From Planctomycetota bacterium (GTDB taxonomy: Bacteria; Planctomycetota; Planctomycetia; Pirellulales; Thermoguttaceae), in NCBI GenBank assembly GCA_030612765.1, contig JAUWNG010000010.1:1-50290 (forward strand): a stretch of 50,290 nt of DNA, written 5' to 3'. This document shows, in pieces, positions 43,287 to 50,290 of this stretch (position 1 is the stretch's first letter; each line of letters begins with the position of its first letter). Below the pieces are notes generated by a model. That model worked only from the letters and a program-made list of their open reading frames with translations, did not search any database and was not told the origin of the DNA. The translations under genes and the position numbers were made by a program.

Positions 43287-43612
43287 TTAGCCCGCCGTGA
43301 ATACACGGCGAGGAGTGTTGGGTACATTTCACGCACATTGCCCCGGGTGTATTCACCCGGGGCTAAATAGCTGTTTTTTGCCGGACAAGTCGCCGCAAAG
43401 CCGACGCAGGATTCGCAATCCGCCCAAGCCGAATCGTCGATCGCGGCACGGCATTTGACCAGATGCGATTTTCTCGCGGGGTGACAACCAGTTGTCACCG
43501 CACCGTGGTAAACTGCATCCGACTTATACTAAATCGGTTGCACTCGCATGGGGCCAAGGGTGCGAGTGGCCTACGCCTTGTCCGTGGTCGGAAATAGACC
43601 CGGCCGACGTTA
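43287..43612. other. Intergenic region without a supported gene
   Basis: About 325 bases separating the palindromic element from the phage-derived region. It contains CGCCGTGAATACACGGCG (about 43291-43308) and GGGTGTATTCACCC, small dyads with a shared GTATTCAC core. No open frame with a start signal was seen. Confidence 0.5.
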
Positions 43613-44317
43613 TTGCTCACAGTGGGGGCCGCTTGGAAACCTTGGCCGGCGCGCAGTCGCGCGGATGTGGAATTCTTGCTCGGCGAACGGACGGCCGCCG
43701 AACGGCTCGCCAGGAGATTGTTCCGCCGACCGCTCGAACCGTGCGAATACGCCGGACTGGCGGGCGCTCCCGATGACGCCCGAGTCGAGATCGGGGCCTT
43801 GCGCGGAATGCTTTACATCGAGATGGGCGCGCCGGCCGCCGGTTATCGCGCGCACTACTATCTTCGCCGCGTCGGGCGGGATGTTGTCTTGCTCAACGAC
43901 GGCTTCCATATTTATGCCCGCGAGCTGCGCGGCCGTGGCCTGGGATTGCACGTCTTTCATCGCCAGATGCAAAACGCCGCGGGATTGGGTATTCGGCGCA
44001 TCGAGACGGTCGCCGGCCGGCGCGGCGGCGAGAACGGATATTATACGTGGCCCCGATTCGGGTTCGACGCCGCGCTGCCCGTCGATATCCGTCGTGTCTT
44101 GCCGCCGGGACTTGAAAACGAACGCACCGTGTTGGGGCTGATGGAATGTGAGCAGGGCCGCCGCTGGTGGCGCGAACACGGCGCGACGATCCGCGTGGCG
44201 TTCGACTTGGCCCCAGGCAGCCGATCGCAAAAGGCGCTGAGCCGCTACGTGCGGACGAAGAAAAAAATCGTCGGTGCCCCAAAAACAAATCTTGAAAACC
44301 GCGCGGCGATGTCGTAA
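43613..44317 (+). CDS. GNAT-like protein of phage-derived module, 5' end uncertain
   Basis: A frame of 234 codons starting with TTG. Residues 60-170 have a GNAT-like pattern: GALRGMLYIEMGAP, HYYLRRVGRDVVLLNDGFHI, then RELRGRGLGLHVFHRQMQNA, whose RGRGLG fits the acetyl-CoA-binding loop, and NGYYTWPRFGFDAALP. The region before about residue 20 has no match and no ribosome-binding site, so the gene may be truncated at its 5' end. The last residues (PKTNLENRAAMS) lie in the 64-bp direct repeat whose second copy is at 47837. From the genes downstream I infer a role in a phage-like module, but direct evidence is only the fold pattern. Confidence 0.55.
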   Translation: MLTVGAAWKPWPARSRADVEFLLGERTAAERLARRLFRRPLEPCEYAGLAGAPDDARVEIGALRGMLYIEMGAPAAGYRAHYYLRRVGRDVVLLNDGFHIYARELRGRGLGLHVFHRQMQNAAGLGIRRIETVAGRRGGENGYYTWPRFGFDAALPVDIRRVLPPGLENERTVLGLMECEQGRRWWREHGATIRVAFDLAPGSRSQKALSRYVRTKKKIVGAPKTNLENRAAMS

Positions 44318-44341
44318 GGTAACGCTCGATGATGACGCACG
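44278..44341. repeat. 64-bp direct repeat, left copy
   Basis: CCCAAAAACAAATCTTGAAA ... GATGATGACGCACG. It differs from the copy at 47837-47900 at four of 64 positions by eye. It contains the end of the upstream gene (PKTNLENRAAMS and stop) and an ATGATGACGCAC start-like sequence. The two copies bracket a segment of about 3.5 kb. Confidence 0.93.
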
Positions 44342-44984
44342 GCATGATCCGTGCGCGCATACGGTACATCATCGGGTACAATCCCATGACGCGGACAAAG
44401 AGCGCATCCAAGAATCGGCGTCGGCAGACAGCCTTGGCGCCGAGGAGACAGACGCCGACGCTGGCCGACATTTTGGACCGGCCAAGGTTCGATCTGGAGA
44501 GGGCCGATATAGCCCTGCCGCGCGGGCCAGTTGCATCGTAAAGCACGGCAAGCTCGCCGACGCGATCCAAACGATGCGCAAGGCCGTGGACCTCGCACCT
44601 CACAACCGACGGTTTCGAGAAACGGGCGAATGTTGGGTGGCTCACCGCCAGTTTCTCATTCATCAGCGTCAGCATGCATTTGACTATGCCTCGGTTCACA
44701 GGCCGCTTGGCGGTTTGGAAAGATTGCAGCAAGTGTCCAATATGGGCCTACAAGCCAAAGCAGTCCATCCCATCGTCCCCGAGGGATCGCTCGGCCATAA
44801 TGCAGGCGTCTACCAAAAACAAGTCGTTGGTTCCTCCCATTTGATGTTTTGGGGCGAGAGCGGTTTGATTGCCGCAATCCATGAGGAGAGCCTGCCGAAA
44901 CCATTGCCGCCTATTCCTCCGATGGACCCGCTGGCGCTGCCGCCAGGACCGATCCCACCACGATTGCGGATCGGCGTGCCTTAG
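44342..44984 (+). pseudogene. Possible degenerate TPR-protein remnant
   Basis: No single convincing gene. One frame holds VKHGKLADAIQTMRKAVDLA followed by PHNRRFRE, which fits a tetratricopeptide repeat; another frame shortly before it holds TPTLADILDRPRFDLERADI. The switch of frame, lack of signal and random-looking tail (PLPPIPPMDPLALPPGP) suggest a decayed gene. It may instead be non-coding with chance similarity. Confidence 0.3.
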
Positions 44985-45027
44985 CCGTTGAATCAGAAAA
45001 AGTCCCTATTGCAAAAAGGAGAATACG

Positions 45028-45633
45028 ATGTACGCTAATCTTGGCCCTGGACAGATAGCCGAGCGCGACCCGCCGTCTCCGAACGGCGTCGATGTCCTGT
45101 ACAGCCACGAATACGTGGCCGAACGAATGCGTGAACGAAACTTGTATGGCTACTGTAGCAATGACCCGACGAATGCAACTGATCCGCTGGGTCTGTACAC
45201 GCTCAAGAAATGCACAATCGTGATCTTTTATGGCCACGGTAGAGATCTATATCCGTTCCTGAAGGAGGATCTGAAGCCAGCGGACCTTCCTGGGCGCATC
45301 TTGTGTGAGTTCGCTTCTGCGGTCGGGTGCAAATCCGAGACTTTTCGCGATCTTCTTCCACTGTATCCTGGCGCAGTTCTCACCGACAAAGACGTCCAAT
45401 TCTACGGAGATGAGAATGCAGCGGCAGACGACAATAAAGCATGGGGACAAGACCTCAAGGAACAGAATGTAGCTGCGGCTGAAAAGTACGCGAAGAACTA
45501 CCTCTGTAAGTCTCCATGCTGCTGTGAGAAGGTCGAAATAGTGTTAAAGTGTATCGGCAGCTTCTGGGACTGCAACTTTAGACTGCCCTGGTACAGCGGA
45601 AAGACGATAGACTGCAAGACGTCTCAGGAGTAA
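45028..45633 (+). CDS. Orphan Rhs core tip with C-terminal effector-like domain
   Basis: A 201-residue protein behind a strong Shine-Dalgarno (AAAAAGGAG). The N-terminal 57 residues end with the Rhs/YD-repeat core-tip signature NLYGYCSNDPTNATDPLGLY, where full-length Rhs proteins are cleaved before their variable C-terminal toxin. The rest (58-201) begins CTIVIFYGHGRDLYPFLKED, where YGHG resembles the His-Gly turn of caspase/hydrolase-like folds, and ends in a Cys-rich part (CKSPCCCEKVEIVLKC). The large shell-forming Rhs repeat region is missing, so this is either a displaced tip cassette or a free-standing effector. No signal peptide is present. Five bases downstream is a coupled small membrane protein. 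The toxin role is inference. Confidence 0.72.
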   Translation: MYANLGPGQIAERDPPSPNGVDVLYSHEYVAERMRERNLYGYCSNDPTNATDPLGLYTLKKCTIVIFYGHGRDLYPFLKEDLKPADLPGRILCEFASAVGCKSETFRDLLPLYPGAVLTDKDVQFYGDENAAADDNKAWGQDLKEQNVAAAEKYAKNYLCKSPCCCEKVEIVLKCIGSFWDCNFRLPWYSGKTIDCKTSQE

Positions 45634-45638
45634 ATAAG

Positions 45639-45986
45639 ATGCGATCTGAACGCATAACACCAACTAGTGTGCTCTCCGCAACGGTCGCCACATTCGTGAC
45701 CGTGTGCATCTGCATTACCTGTAGTCAATCATGGCAATGTCTGCGATGGTCCCTCGCCTTCCGTGAGTCGGTCTTACCACCTTTTCAGTTCATAGTGAAT
45801 GATCTGGTTACATGGTGGTTCTTTGAGGTGCTCGCGATTAGTGTAGTCGCGTGCTTCGCAGGCATCCTGTGCGTGAAAAGGCGAGCCTCGCTACTTTCGA
45901 TCCACCTTGTCATCTGTATCGTCCTCTCGTGCCTTATCGCGTGTGGAACCTTCCTAGGATTGATAGCTTTGCTCATGCACTTGTAG
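45639..45986 (+). CDS. Small membrane protein, candidate immunity partner
   Basis: A 115-residue protein with three likely transmembrane segments: VLSATVATFVTVCICITC (about 10-28), LVTWWFFEVLAISVVACFAG (about 57-76) and LSIHLVICIVLSCLIACGTF (about 86-105). Its Shine-Dalgarno (CAGGAGTAAATAAG) overlaps the stop codon of the upstream Rhs-tip gene, so the two are translationally coupled, the arrangement expected of an effector with its immunity protein. There is no sequence family I recognise. It could equally be an unrelated inner-membrane protein. Confidence 0.6.
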   Translation: MRSERITPTSVLSATVATFVTVCICITCSQSWQCLRWSLAFRESVLPPFQFIVNDLVTWWFFEVLAISVVACFAGILCVKRRASLLSIHLVICIVLSCLIACGTFLGLIALLMHL

Positions 45987-46045
45987 CGTCGTAGGGGGTG
46001 TGGTAGTCCAGCGAGTCTTGATAGCCAAGATGAAGGAGACGGCTC

Positions 46046-47731
46046 ATGGCATCTCATTCAAGGTGCAAGATGCTGCTGACTGCGTTATTGTTTCTCGCAA
46101 CCGTAGCCTCAGCAATTGCAACTGATCCACTTTTTTCGGCAAATTCCGACCCAAACAAGTCCAGCGGACGACCTCCGGCAAAACCTCGTGTGCTGGTGAC
46201 GATCTCGAAGGCAACCACTTACATTACGGAGCCACTGCGGCAGGACGGCTACCCGGATTACGTTGCCGCGTTGAATCAACGATTCAGCCGGGGCGTGACG
46301 CCGCAGAACAACGCGGCCGTGCTCTTCTGGAAGGCTGTCGGACCGAGCAGCATTAACAAGAAGCGCCGTGCAAAGTATTTTCAGATGCTCGGCATTCCGC
46401 CACTTCCCGAGGAAGGTGATTATTTCGTCGATCTTTTCAGCTACGCCGATCAACAGGAGGACGGCAAAAAGCCCGTGGATGCCAAATCGGAAGAAGAAGA
46501 GATGGAAGAGATGAAGGAGCTTTCGTGGTCGTGGTTGTACGTGGCAGCGAAACGCCCCTGGTCGAAGCAGGAGTTGCCGCTACTAGCCGACTGGCTTGCA
46601 TCTATCGAAAAGCCGCTGGCAACGATCACCAAGGCATTCATGCGTCCACGACGGTACGATCCCTTTGTCGGCAAGGGACTTTTTTCGGGAGTGACGGAAT
46701 TGATACCAATGCAGCGCCGAATCTGTTGGACTTTGGAAGCCCGTGCGATGCTTCGACTACAAGAGGGGAACGTAGATGGGGCGTGGGAAGACTTGCTGGC
46801 TCTGCACCGACAGGCGCGACTGGTCGGTCAAGGCCCATCGTTGGTTGATGCCCTGGTGGCAATAACCATCGACGAGTCGGCGTGTAGCAGGGACCAAACC
46901 CTGCTGCGATACGCAGATTTTGATGCCACCCAGGTTGCCAAGATGCGTGATGACCTTGCCCAGTTGCCCCCAATGCCCAAGTTTGCCGACAAGATCAACA
47001 TTCGAGACCGTTTTGGGTATCTCAACCAGATAATAACGGGCATTCAGACCGGGGGTGGTTCGCTGGAAAAACTCAGGATTATAGGAAAAATCGGCAAATA
47101 CAAACCGGGGAGTACGTACAAGTCGCTGATCGGTCCTATCGCCGGCATGGATATCGACTGGAACATTGTGTTGCGCACGGGCAACTCTTGGTTCGACCGG
47201 TTGGCCGATGCAATGCGCAAACCCACCCGCGCCGAGCGGAGGGAAGCTGTGGGCAAGATCATCGACGATATTCGCAACGTGAAGCAGACCGTTGGAAACG
47301 CGAAAGCCTCAGGGGTAAAATCCTACGCCGAGTCGTTGCTCGGCAAGCCGCGCGACGTGGTCTCCGAGCGGATCGGCGAGGTTCTTGTGTGTTTGTTTAT
47401 CCCGGTGTATTCAAATATTTTCGACGCAGAGGATAGCGCGACGATGCAGTTCGAGTTGACCAAACTTGCCTTCGCGCTGGCCGCGTACCGAGCCGATCAC
47501 ACCTCCTACCCACCCAAACTCGCGGATCTGAAGCCCAAGTACATCGCCGAGGTACCCAAGGATGTCTTCAATAATGCCGAACTGCATTACCGACGGAAAG
47601 GGCAGGGCTATCTGCTCTACAGCGTCGGCATCGACGGTAAGGATGACGGCGGAAAGAACTACTTCAACCCTGAGAAGGGCCGGAGCTGGGACGACTTGGT
47701 TGTATCCATGCCTTCGGACGAGAAGCAATAG
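46046..47731 (+). CDS. Secreted protein with pseudopilin-like C-terminal module
   Basis: A 561-residue protein with a signal peptide (MLLTALLFLATVASAIA|T, at about 9-25). The middle is mainly helical (ARAMLRLQEGNVDGAWEDLL; LHRQARLVGQGPSLVDALVA) and resembles the large family of planctomycete secreted proteins with no known activity. The C-terminal 100 residues (LAAYRADHTSYPPKLADLKP ... GQGYLLYSVGIDGKDDGG) match the globular part often found at the end of pseudopilin-like proteins. GGAGACGGCTC precedes the ATG. It is the last gene of the inserted segment before the second 64-bp repeat. Confidence 0.75.
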   Translation: MASHSRCKMLLTALLFLATVASAIATDPLFSANSDPNKSSGRPPAKPRVLVTISKATTYITEPLRQDGYPDYVAALNQRFSRGVTPQNNAAVLFWKAVGPSSINKKRRAKYFQMLGIPPLPEEGDYFVDLFSYADQQEDGKKPVDAKSEEEEMEEMKELSWSWLYVAAKRPWSKQELPLLADWLASIEKPLATITKAFMRPRRYDPFVGKGLFSGVTELIPMQRRICWTLEARAMLRLQEGNVDGAWEDLLALHRQARLVGQGPSLVDALVAITIDESACSRDQTLLRYADFDATQVAKMRDDLAQLPPMPKFADKINIRDRFGYLNQIITGIQTGGGSLEKLRIIGKIGKYKPGSTYKSLIGPIAGMDIDWNIVLRTGNSWFDRLADAMRKPTRAERREAVGKIIDDIRNVKQTVGNAKASGVKSYAESLLGKPRDVVSERIGEVLVCLFIPVYSNIFDAEDSATMQFELTKLAFALAAYRADHTSYPPKLADLKPKYIAEVPKDVFNNAELHYRRKGQGYLLYSVGIDGKDDGGKNYFNPEKGRSWDDLVVSMPSDEKQ

Positions 47732-47836
47732 CAATCAGAAATCGGGGTGGGTGGCAGTGCCGGCTTGTCCAGCAGTGTCCGCCAACATCGAAAAGCCCGA
47801 CGTTCGATTGGGTGTCGGGCGAATTCCGAAAAATGG

Positions 47837-47900
47837 CCCAAAAACAAATCTTGAAAAACCGGCGGCGATGTCGTAAAGTAACGCTCGATGATGACGCACG
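47837..47900. repeat. 64-bp direct repeat, right copy
   Basis: Second copy of the sequence at 44278-44341 with four mismatches. Here it precedes and includes the start of the 60-residue protein (ATGATGACGCACG at 47888), and it carries a PKTNLEKPAAMS-stop fragment that mirrors the end of the gene at 43613. A fragment of the dispersed palindromic core (GGCTTGTCCAGCAGTG) lies about 60 bases upstream. Confidence 0.93.
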
Positions 47901-48070
47901 CCAAAACCACCGGCAACGCGAAGAAAGTGGCGCAGCTACAAGCGGTCATGGCCGAGGTCCTGTCCGAAGCGCTGCGCCGCGGCTTCTTCGGCACCGCGGC
48001 CGTCGAGTTGAGCGTGCAAGACGGTACGATCCAAAATATCCGTCGTAAGGTGGAGCGGATCGAGAAGTGA
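47888..48070 (+). CDS. Small conserved-looking protein of phage module
   Basis: A 60-residue basic protein (MMTHAKTTGNAKKVAQLQAV ... VEEKIDK-like end VERIEK) with a predicted long amphipathic helix (LQAVMAEVLSEALRRG) followed by GFFGTAAVELSVQDGTIQNI, a short beta/turn segment. The start lies within the right 64-bp repeat; GTAAAGTAACG upstream is a weak ribosome-binding site. Size and position between the GNAT-like gene and the prohead-protease-like gene suggest a small phage-module protein of unknown role. Confidence 0.6.
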   Translation: MMTHAKTTGNAKKVAQLQAVMAEVLSEALRRGFFGTAAVELSVQDGTIQNIRRKVERIEK

Positions 48071-48165
48071 AGGTTCAAGGTCAAAGGTTCAAGGTTCAAA
48101 TGACATCAGACATTGAGCATCGGTCCTTGAACCTTTGACCTTGAACCTTTGACCTTGAACCTTTT
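48070..48165. repeat. Heptanucleotide inverted repeat (AAGGTTC / GAACCTT)
   Basis: Left arm 48070-48100: AAGGTTC, AAGGTCA, AAGGTTC, AAGGTTC. Right arm 48125-48165: the inverse units (TTGAACC, TTTGACC, TTGAACC ...). Period seven, arms separated by about 25 bases, so a long hairpin is possible. It begins immediately after the stop codon of the small protein. Confidence 0.9.
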
Positions 48166-48211
48166 TCAATCAGGTATCTAGCGTAGCCCGTCGTTTGACG
48201 GGTATCCGCAA

Positions 48212-48257
48212 GAGCCCGCCGAGAGAACCATCGTTGGTTCCCCCGCGGGCTTTTTTT
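48212..48257 (+). terminator. Terminator-like hairpin just before the protease gene
   Basis: GAGCCCGC pairs with GCGGGC, and inside it GAGAACCA with TGGTTCCC, followed by a TTTTTTTG run. It lies 24 bases before the start codon of the prohead-protease-like gene, a placement that suggests attenuation or read-through control rather than a simple end of transcript. Confidence 0.6.
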
Positions 48258-48280
48258 GTCGATTTACGAAAGGAACCGCC

Positions 48281-49219
48281 ATGACGGACATGTTGCAGGA
48301 GTATTGCGATTCGCGTGGAGTGACGATGCGGGTGGACCGTCACGCGGGCGTAATCCGCGGCGTTAAAGTGTTGGGGCTGAAATCTCGCAACGGGCGGACT
48401 TATCTGCCCGAGGCGCTTGCCCAGGCCGCCCGGCTCTACGAAAACGCCAAGGTAAACGTGAACCATCCCCGCGGGAACCCCGGCGGACCGCGCGACTACC
48501 AAGACCGTATCGGTGCGATCCGCAACGTCGTGGTGCGGCCCGGCGAGGGGCTTTTCGCCGACTTCCAATTCAACCCCAAACACGCGCTGGCCGAACAACT
48601 CGCCTGGGACGCCGAGCACTCGCCGGAAAACGTGGGCTTCTCCCACAACGTCGAGGCGCGCTGTGTCAGACGCGGCGATTGCGTGGTGGTCGAAGCGATC
48701 ACCCGCGTGCAGAGCGTCGATCTGGTCGCCGATCCGGCCACCACCCGCGGGCTGTTCGAGTCGAAATCCGATCGGCCGGAGGGCGCCGACGCCGAACCGG
48801 TCAAATCCGAGGAGTTGCCTGAAATCGACAACGCGGAGCAGAAACAACCCAAGTTGGCCGAAGGCATCGACCGGGAACGGGCGGACGAGTTGCATAGGCT
48901 CCGAGAGGAACTGAAACGGTTCCGGGCGGCCGACGCCCTTCTGCGAAAACGGGACGCGGCACGGCGGCTGCTCCGCGAGTTCGACCTGCCCGACGTGGAA
49001 GCGGCCGATCCCTTATTGAAAACCGTCGGCAGCGAGCGGTTCCTGGAATTGCTCCTGGCCGCGCCCGACGAGCAAGTGATGAGAGAGATGGTCGAGGAGC
49101 GGGCGCAACTGGTGCGAATGCTGACCGACGTCGAGACGCGGCCGCGGTCGAAGGACCAGCACCTGGTCTACGCCGCCGCGCCGAGCGACAGCAAGAGTTT
49201 TGTGGAGGCGATTACGTGA
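48281..49219 (+). CDS. Prohead-protease/scaffold-like phage protein
   Basis: A 312-residue protein with MTDMLQEYCDSRGVTMRVD at the start and a protease-like first half: VINGVKVLGLKSRNGRTY-type beta strands, KVNVNHPRGNPGGPRDYQDR (a His/Asn-rich loop resembling the catalytic-His region of phage capsid proteases) and SPENVGFSHNVEARCVRRGD followed by VQSVDLVADPATT. The second half is charged and coiled-coil (RLREELKRFRAADALLRKRD), as in scaffold domains. Together this matches the fused maturation-protease/scaffold proteins of tailed phages. The start ATG has AAAGGAACCGCC before it. The next gene encodes a DUF2190-like protein. Confidence 0.8.
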   Translation: MTDMLQEYCDSRGVTMRVDRHAGVIRGVKVLGLKSRNGRTYLPEALAQAARLYENAKVNVNHPRGNPGGPRDYQDRIGAIRNVVVRPGEGLFADFQFNPKHALAEQLAWDAEHSPENVGFSHNVEARCVRRGDCVVVEAITRVQSVDLVADPATTRGLFESKSDRPEGADAEPVKSEELPEIDNAEQKQPKLAEGIDRERADELHRLREELKRFRAADALLRKRDAARRLLREFDLPDVEAADPLLKTVGSERFLELLLAAPDEQVMREMVEERAQLVRMLTDVETRPRSKDQHLVYAAAPSDSKSFVEAIT

Positions 49220-49221
49220 GA

Positions 49222-49355
49222 GAGTGGTCAGTGGCTAGTGGCCAGTGGCTAGACTTTAGAGGAAGTGAGACATATTTATCTGACCTCTGACTTCTGATTT
49301 CTGGTTTCTGACCACTGACCACTGACCACTGACCACTGACCACTAGCCACTAATT
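49222..49355. repeat. Heptanucleotide inverted repeat (CAGTGGC / GACCACT)
   Basis: Left arm about 49224-49254 (GTCAGTGGCTAGTGGCCAGT), right arm about 49309-49352 (GACCACT units, period seven, then AGCCACTAA). Between them lie TCTGACC / CTTCTGA / TTTCTGG units of the same period. It fills most of the gap between the protease-like and DUF2190-like genes. Confidence 0.9.
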
Positions 49356-49388
49356 CCTGAACCCTTACCTCTATCTGGAGAGCTTGAA

Positions 49389-49871
49389 ATGAGCGACAAA
49401 ATGCGTTGGCGTTATGGAGACACGAACCCGGTGGTGGCGGCCGTGGACTCCGACACGGTTATCGAAATCGGCGACCTGCTCTGGCAAGACACCGACGACG
49501 CCAAACCGGCCTCGGACATCACCGACCAGGGGACCGAGACGGCCAATCAAACGGCGCTGGCCGACGCCTTCCTGGGCGTGGCCATGCAGCGCAGCCGGAG
49601 CGGAGACATCGCCCCGGTCCGCGTGGCGGCCACCGGAGTCTTCGAGTTCGATTGTCCCAGCGGCACGTTCGAGTTGGGCGACCTGGTCGGCGCGGACGAA
49701 AACGCCGCCGGCGACGCCCTCTTGAACCAACAAGTGGATTCGGTCGCGGCGGCCGCTTACGCGATCGGACGGATCGCCAAGCGCCAGGCCGTGGCCGCCA
49801 CCAGCGTCCTGATCGACATCCGTTCCACCGTTATGACCGGCGGAGTGGAGGGCAGCACGCCCAGCGCGTAG
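49389..49871 (+). CDS. DUF2190-like phage head protein
   Basis: A 160-residue protein: MSDKMRWRYGDTNPVVAAVD, then VIEIGDLLWQDTDDAKPASD, a beta-rich fold with PVRVAATGVFEFDCPSGTFE and LGDLVGADENAAGDALLNQ, ending with RIAKRQAVAATSVLIDIRST. The spacing VAATGVFEFDC ... FELGDLVG is typical of DUF2190/head-decoration-type phage proteins that follow the protease gene in head modules. GGAG lies 10 bases before the ATG. The role is in capsid assembly or stabilisation, inferred from order and pattern. Confidence 0.78.
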   Translation: MSDKMRWRYGDTNPVVAAVDSDTVIEIGDLLWQDTDDAKPASDITDQGTETANQTALADAFLGVAMQRSRSGDIAPVRVAATGVFEFDCPSGTFELGDLVGADENAAGDALLNQQVDSVAAAAYAIGRIAKRQAVAATSVLIDIRSTVMTGGVEGSTPSA

Positions 49872-49874
49872 AAA

Positions 49875-49978
49875 CGTGGGGACTCGGGATTCGGGAATGG
49901 GGACTCGGGAAAATCACAATCCCGACCCCCGACCCCCGAACCCCGAATCCCGAATCCCGAACCCCGAATCCCAATCCC
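49875..49978. repeat. Heptanucleotide inverted repeat (GGGGACTC / CCCGAAT)
   Basis: Left arm GGGGACTCGGGATTCGGGAA and GGGGACTCGGG; right arm CCCGACC, CCCGACC, CCCGAAC, CCCGAAT, CCCGAAT, CCCGAAC, CCCGAAT (period seven). The arms face each other around AAAATCACAAT, so a hairpin can form between the DUF2190-like gene and the next start codon. Confidence 0.92.
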
Positions 49979-50000
49979 TTTTTACCTGGAGAACCATATC

Positions 50001-50246
50001 GTGAGAGCGATCAAATACCGCGAACTGAAGCGCATGTACGAGACCAACGGGCCGGAGAAGACCGTGCGGCATTTGCAGGAGGCCCTGCAAAACGGCGATC
50101 TGAAGCCGGAAGATTTCAGCGTCCGCGAACTGGCCGAGGCGACACTCAGCCGGGTGCAGGAACGCACTTTTTTAGCTGGCGTTGGCGACTGCGGGGGAAC
50201 GGTGGCGGGCGTTGGGGCGAAATGGGTTGCCGGGGCGGGTTTTTAA
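50001..50246 (+). CDS. Start of a phage-module protein, possibly broken
   Basis: A frame of 81 codons from GTG at 50001 behind CCTGGAGAACC. Residues 1-54 (RAIKYRELKRMYETNGPEKT ... VRELAEATLSRVQERT) look like a normal soluble helical N-terminus, of the kind that would open a larger capsid-module gene after DUF2190. From residue 55 on, the composition turns abnormal (FLAGVGDCGGTVAGVGAKWV) and the frame ends in TAA. A frameshift or insertion near 50160-50180 is likely, or the gene is naturally short. The remaining 40 bases of the window show no further frame. Confidence 0.5.
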   Translation: MRAIKYRELKRMYETNGPEKTVRHLQEALQNGDLKPEDFSVRELAEATLSRVQERTFLAGVGDCGGTVAGVGAKWVAGAGF

Positions 50247-50290
50247 GTGCCGTTGTAGACGGGCGTCGTCGCATAATGCCGCCGCCCGAA

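Noticed and set aside
43893-44732. A minus-strand frame of 279 codons in the phage-like region
   Set aside because: It crosses the 64-bp repeat and the GNAT-like gene in antisense, and has no motifs.
48166-48260. A tRNA-like fold before the protease gene
   Set aside because: There are hairpins but no cloverleaf, no T-loop GTTC-A pattern in the right place and no acceptor end; a terminator explains it better.

Overview
The window looks like a chromosomal segment of a planctomycete (Pirellulales-like). I infer this from the exosortase-linked exopolysaccharide locus, the pseudo-J-domain/proline-rich membrane protein, the pseudopilin-type and secretin-like secreted proteins, and the abundance of short hairpins and seven-base tandem repeats. 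No rRNA, tRNA or CRISPR array was seen, and assignment to a named taxon is inference.

Layout. (1) 1-2.4 kb is a decayed edge: an IS3-family OrfB running off the left end and abutting a sodium:solute symporter remnant, then two small exported proteins. (2) 2.4-38.2 kb is one long minus-strand exopolysaccharide locus. Read in the direction of transcription it holds an exosortase, a Wzz/tyrosine-kinase co-polymerase, an EpsI-like protein, a CapD/WbpM-type nucleotide-sugar dehydratase, a fused dehydrogenase-acetyltransferase (WbpB+WbpD type) and its aminotransferase partner (WbpE type), with a GxxExxY-protein cassette lodged between the last two. It continues with a pseudopilin, a pseudo-J-domain protein, a Wzx flippase, an asparagine-synthase-like amidotransferase, two acyltransferase-like proteins, a Wzy-like polymerase, an alpha/alpha-toroid-like protein, a polysaccharide deacetylase, two glycosyltransferases, a priming sugar-phosphate transferase, a DegT aminotransferase, a second deacetylase-like protein and a FemAB/GNAT-like protein. 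It ends with a tight ACP / acyl-CoA ligase / LuxE / LuxC acyl module and RmlB and RmlA. (3) 38.7-43.1 kb, plus strand, carries glmS (UDP-GlcNAc supply) and a secretin-like exported protein. (4) 43.6-50.3 kb, plus strand, is a phage-derived head-morphogenesis module (GNAT-like protein, small protein, prohead-protease-like protein, DUF2190-like protein, start of a further gene). It is split by a segment of about 3.5 kb bounded by 64-bp imperfect direct repeats; this segment carries an orphan Rhs core tip with a C-terminal domain, a coupled small membrane protein and a secreted protein.

How it fits together. RmlA/RmlB would make dTDP-4-keto-6-deoxyglucose. RmlC and RmlD are absent, while a DegT aminotransferase, acyltransferase-like proteins, an acyl-carrier protein, an acyl-CoA ligase and a LuxC/LuxE pair are translationally linked next door. 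I therefore infer that the ketosugar becomes an N-acylated amino-deoxysugar carrying an unusual acyl group. The WbpB/D-WbpE pair points to a second, diacetamido-uronic-acid-type sugar. Priming transferase, glycosyltransferases, Wzx, Wzy and the Wzz/kinase would assemble and export the polymer. Exosortase and EpsI would process or anchor proteins, although no sorting-signal substrate was found in the window.

The most unusual features are repeat families that have invaded genes and intergenic gaps: heptanucleotide tandem repeats with many different unit sequences (three sites sit in frame inside ORFs), a palindromic element family with conserved ends and exchangeable cores (one copy directly upstream of the glmS ribosome-binding site), and a nonanucleotide-type repeat bracketing the GxxExxY gene.
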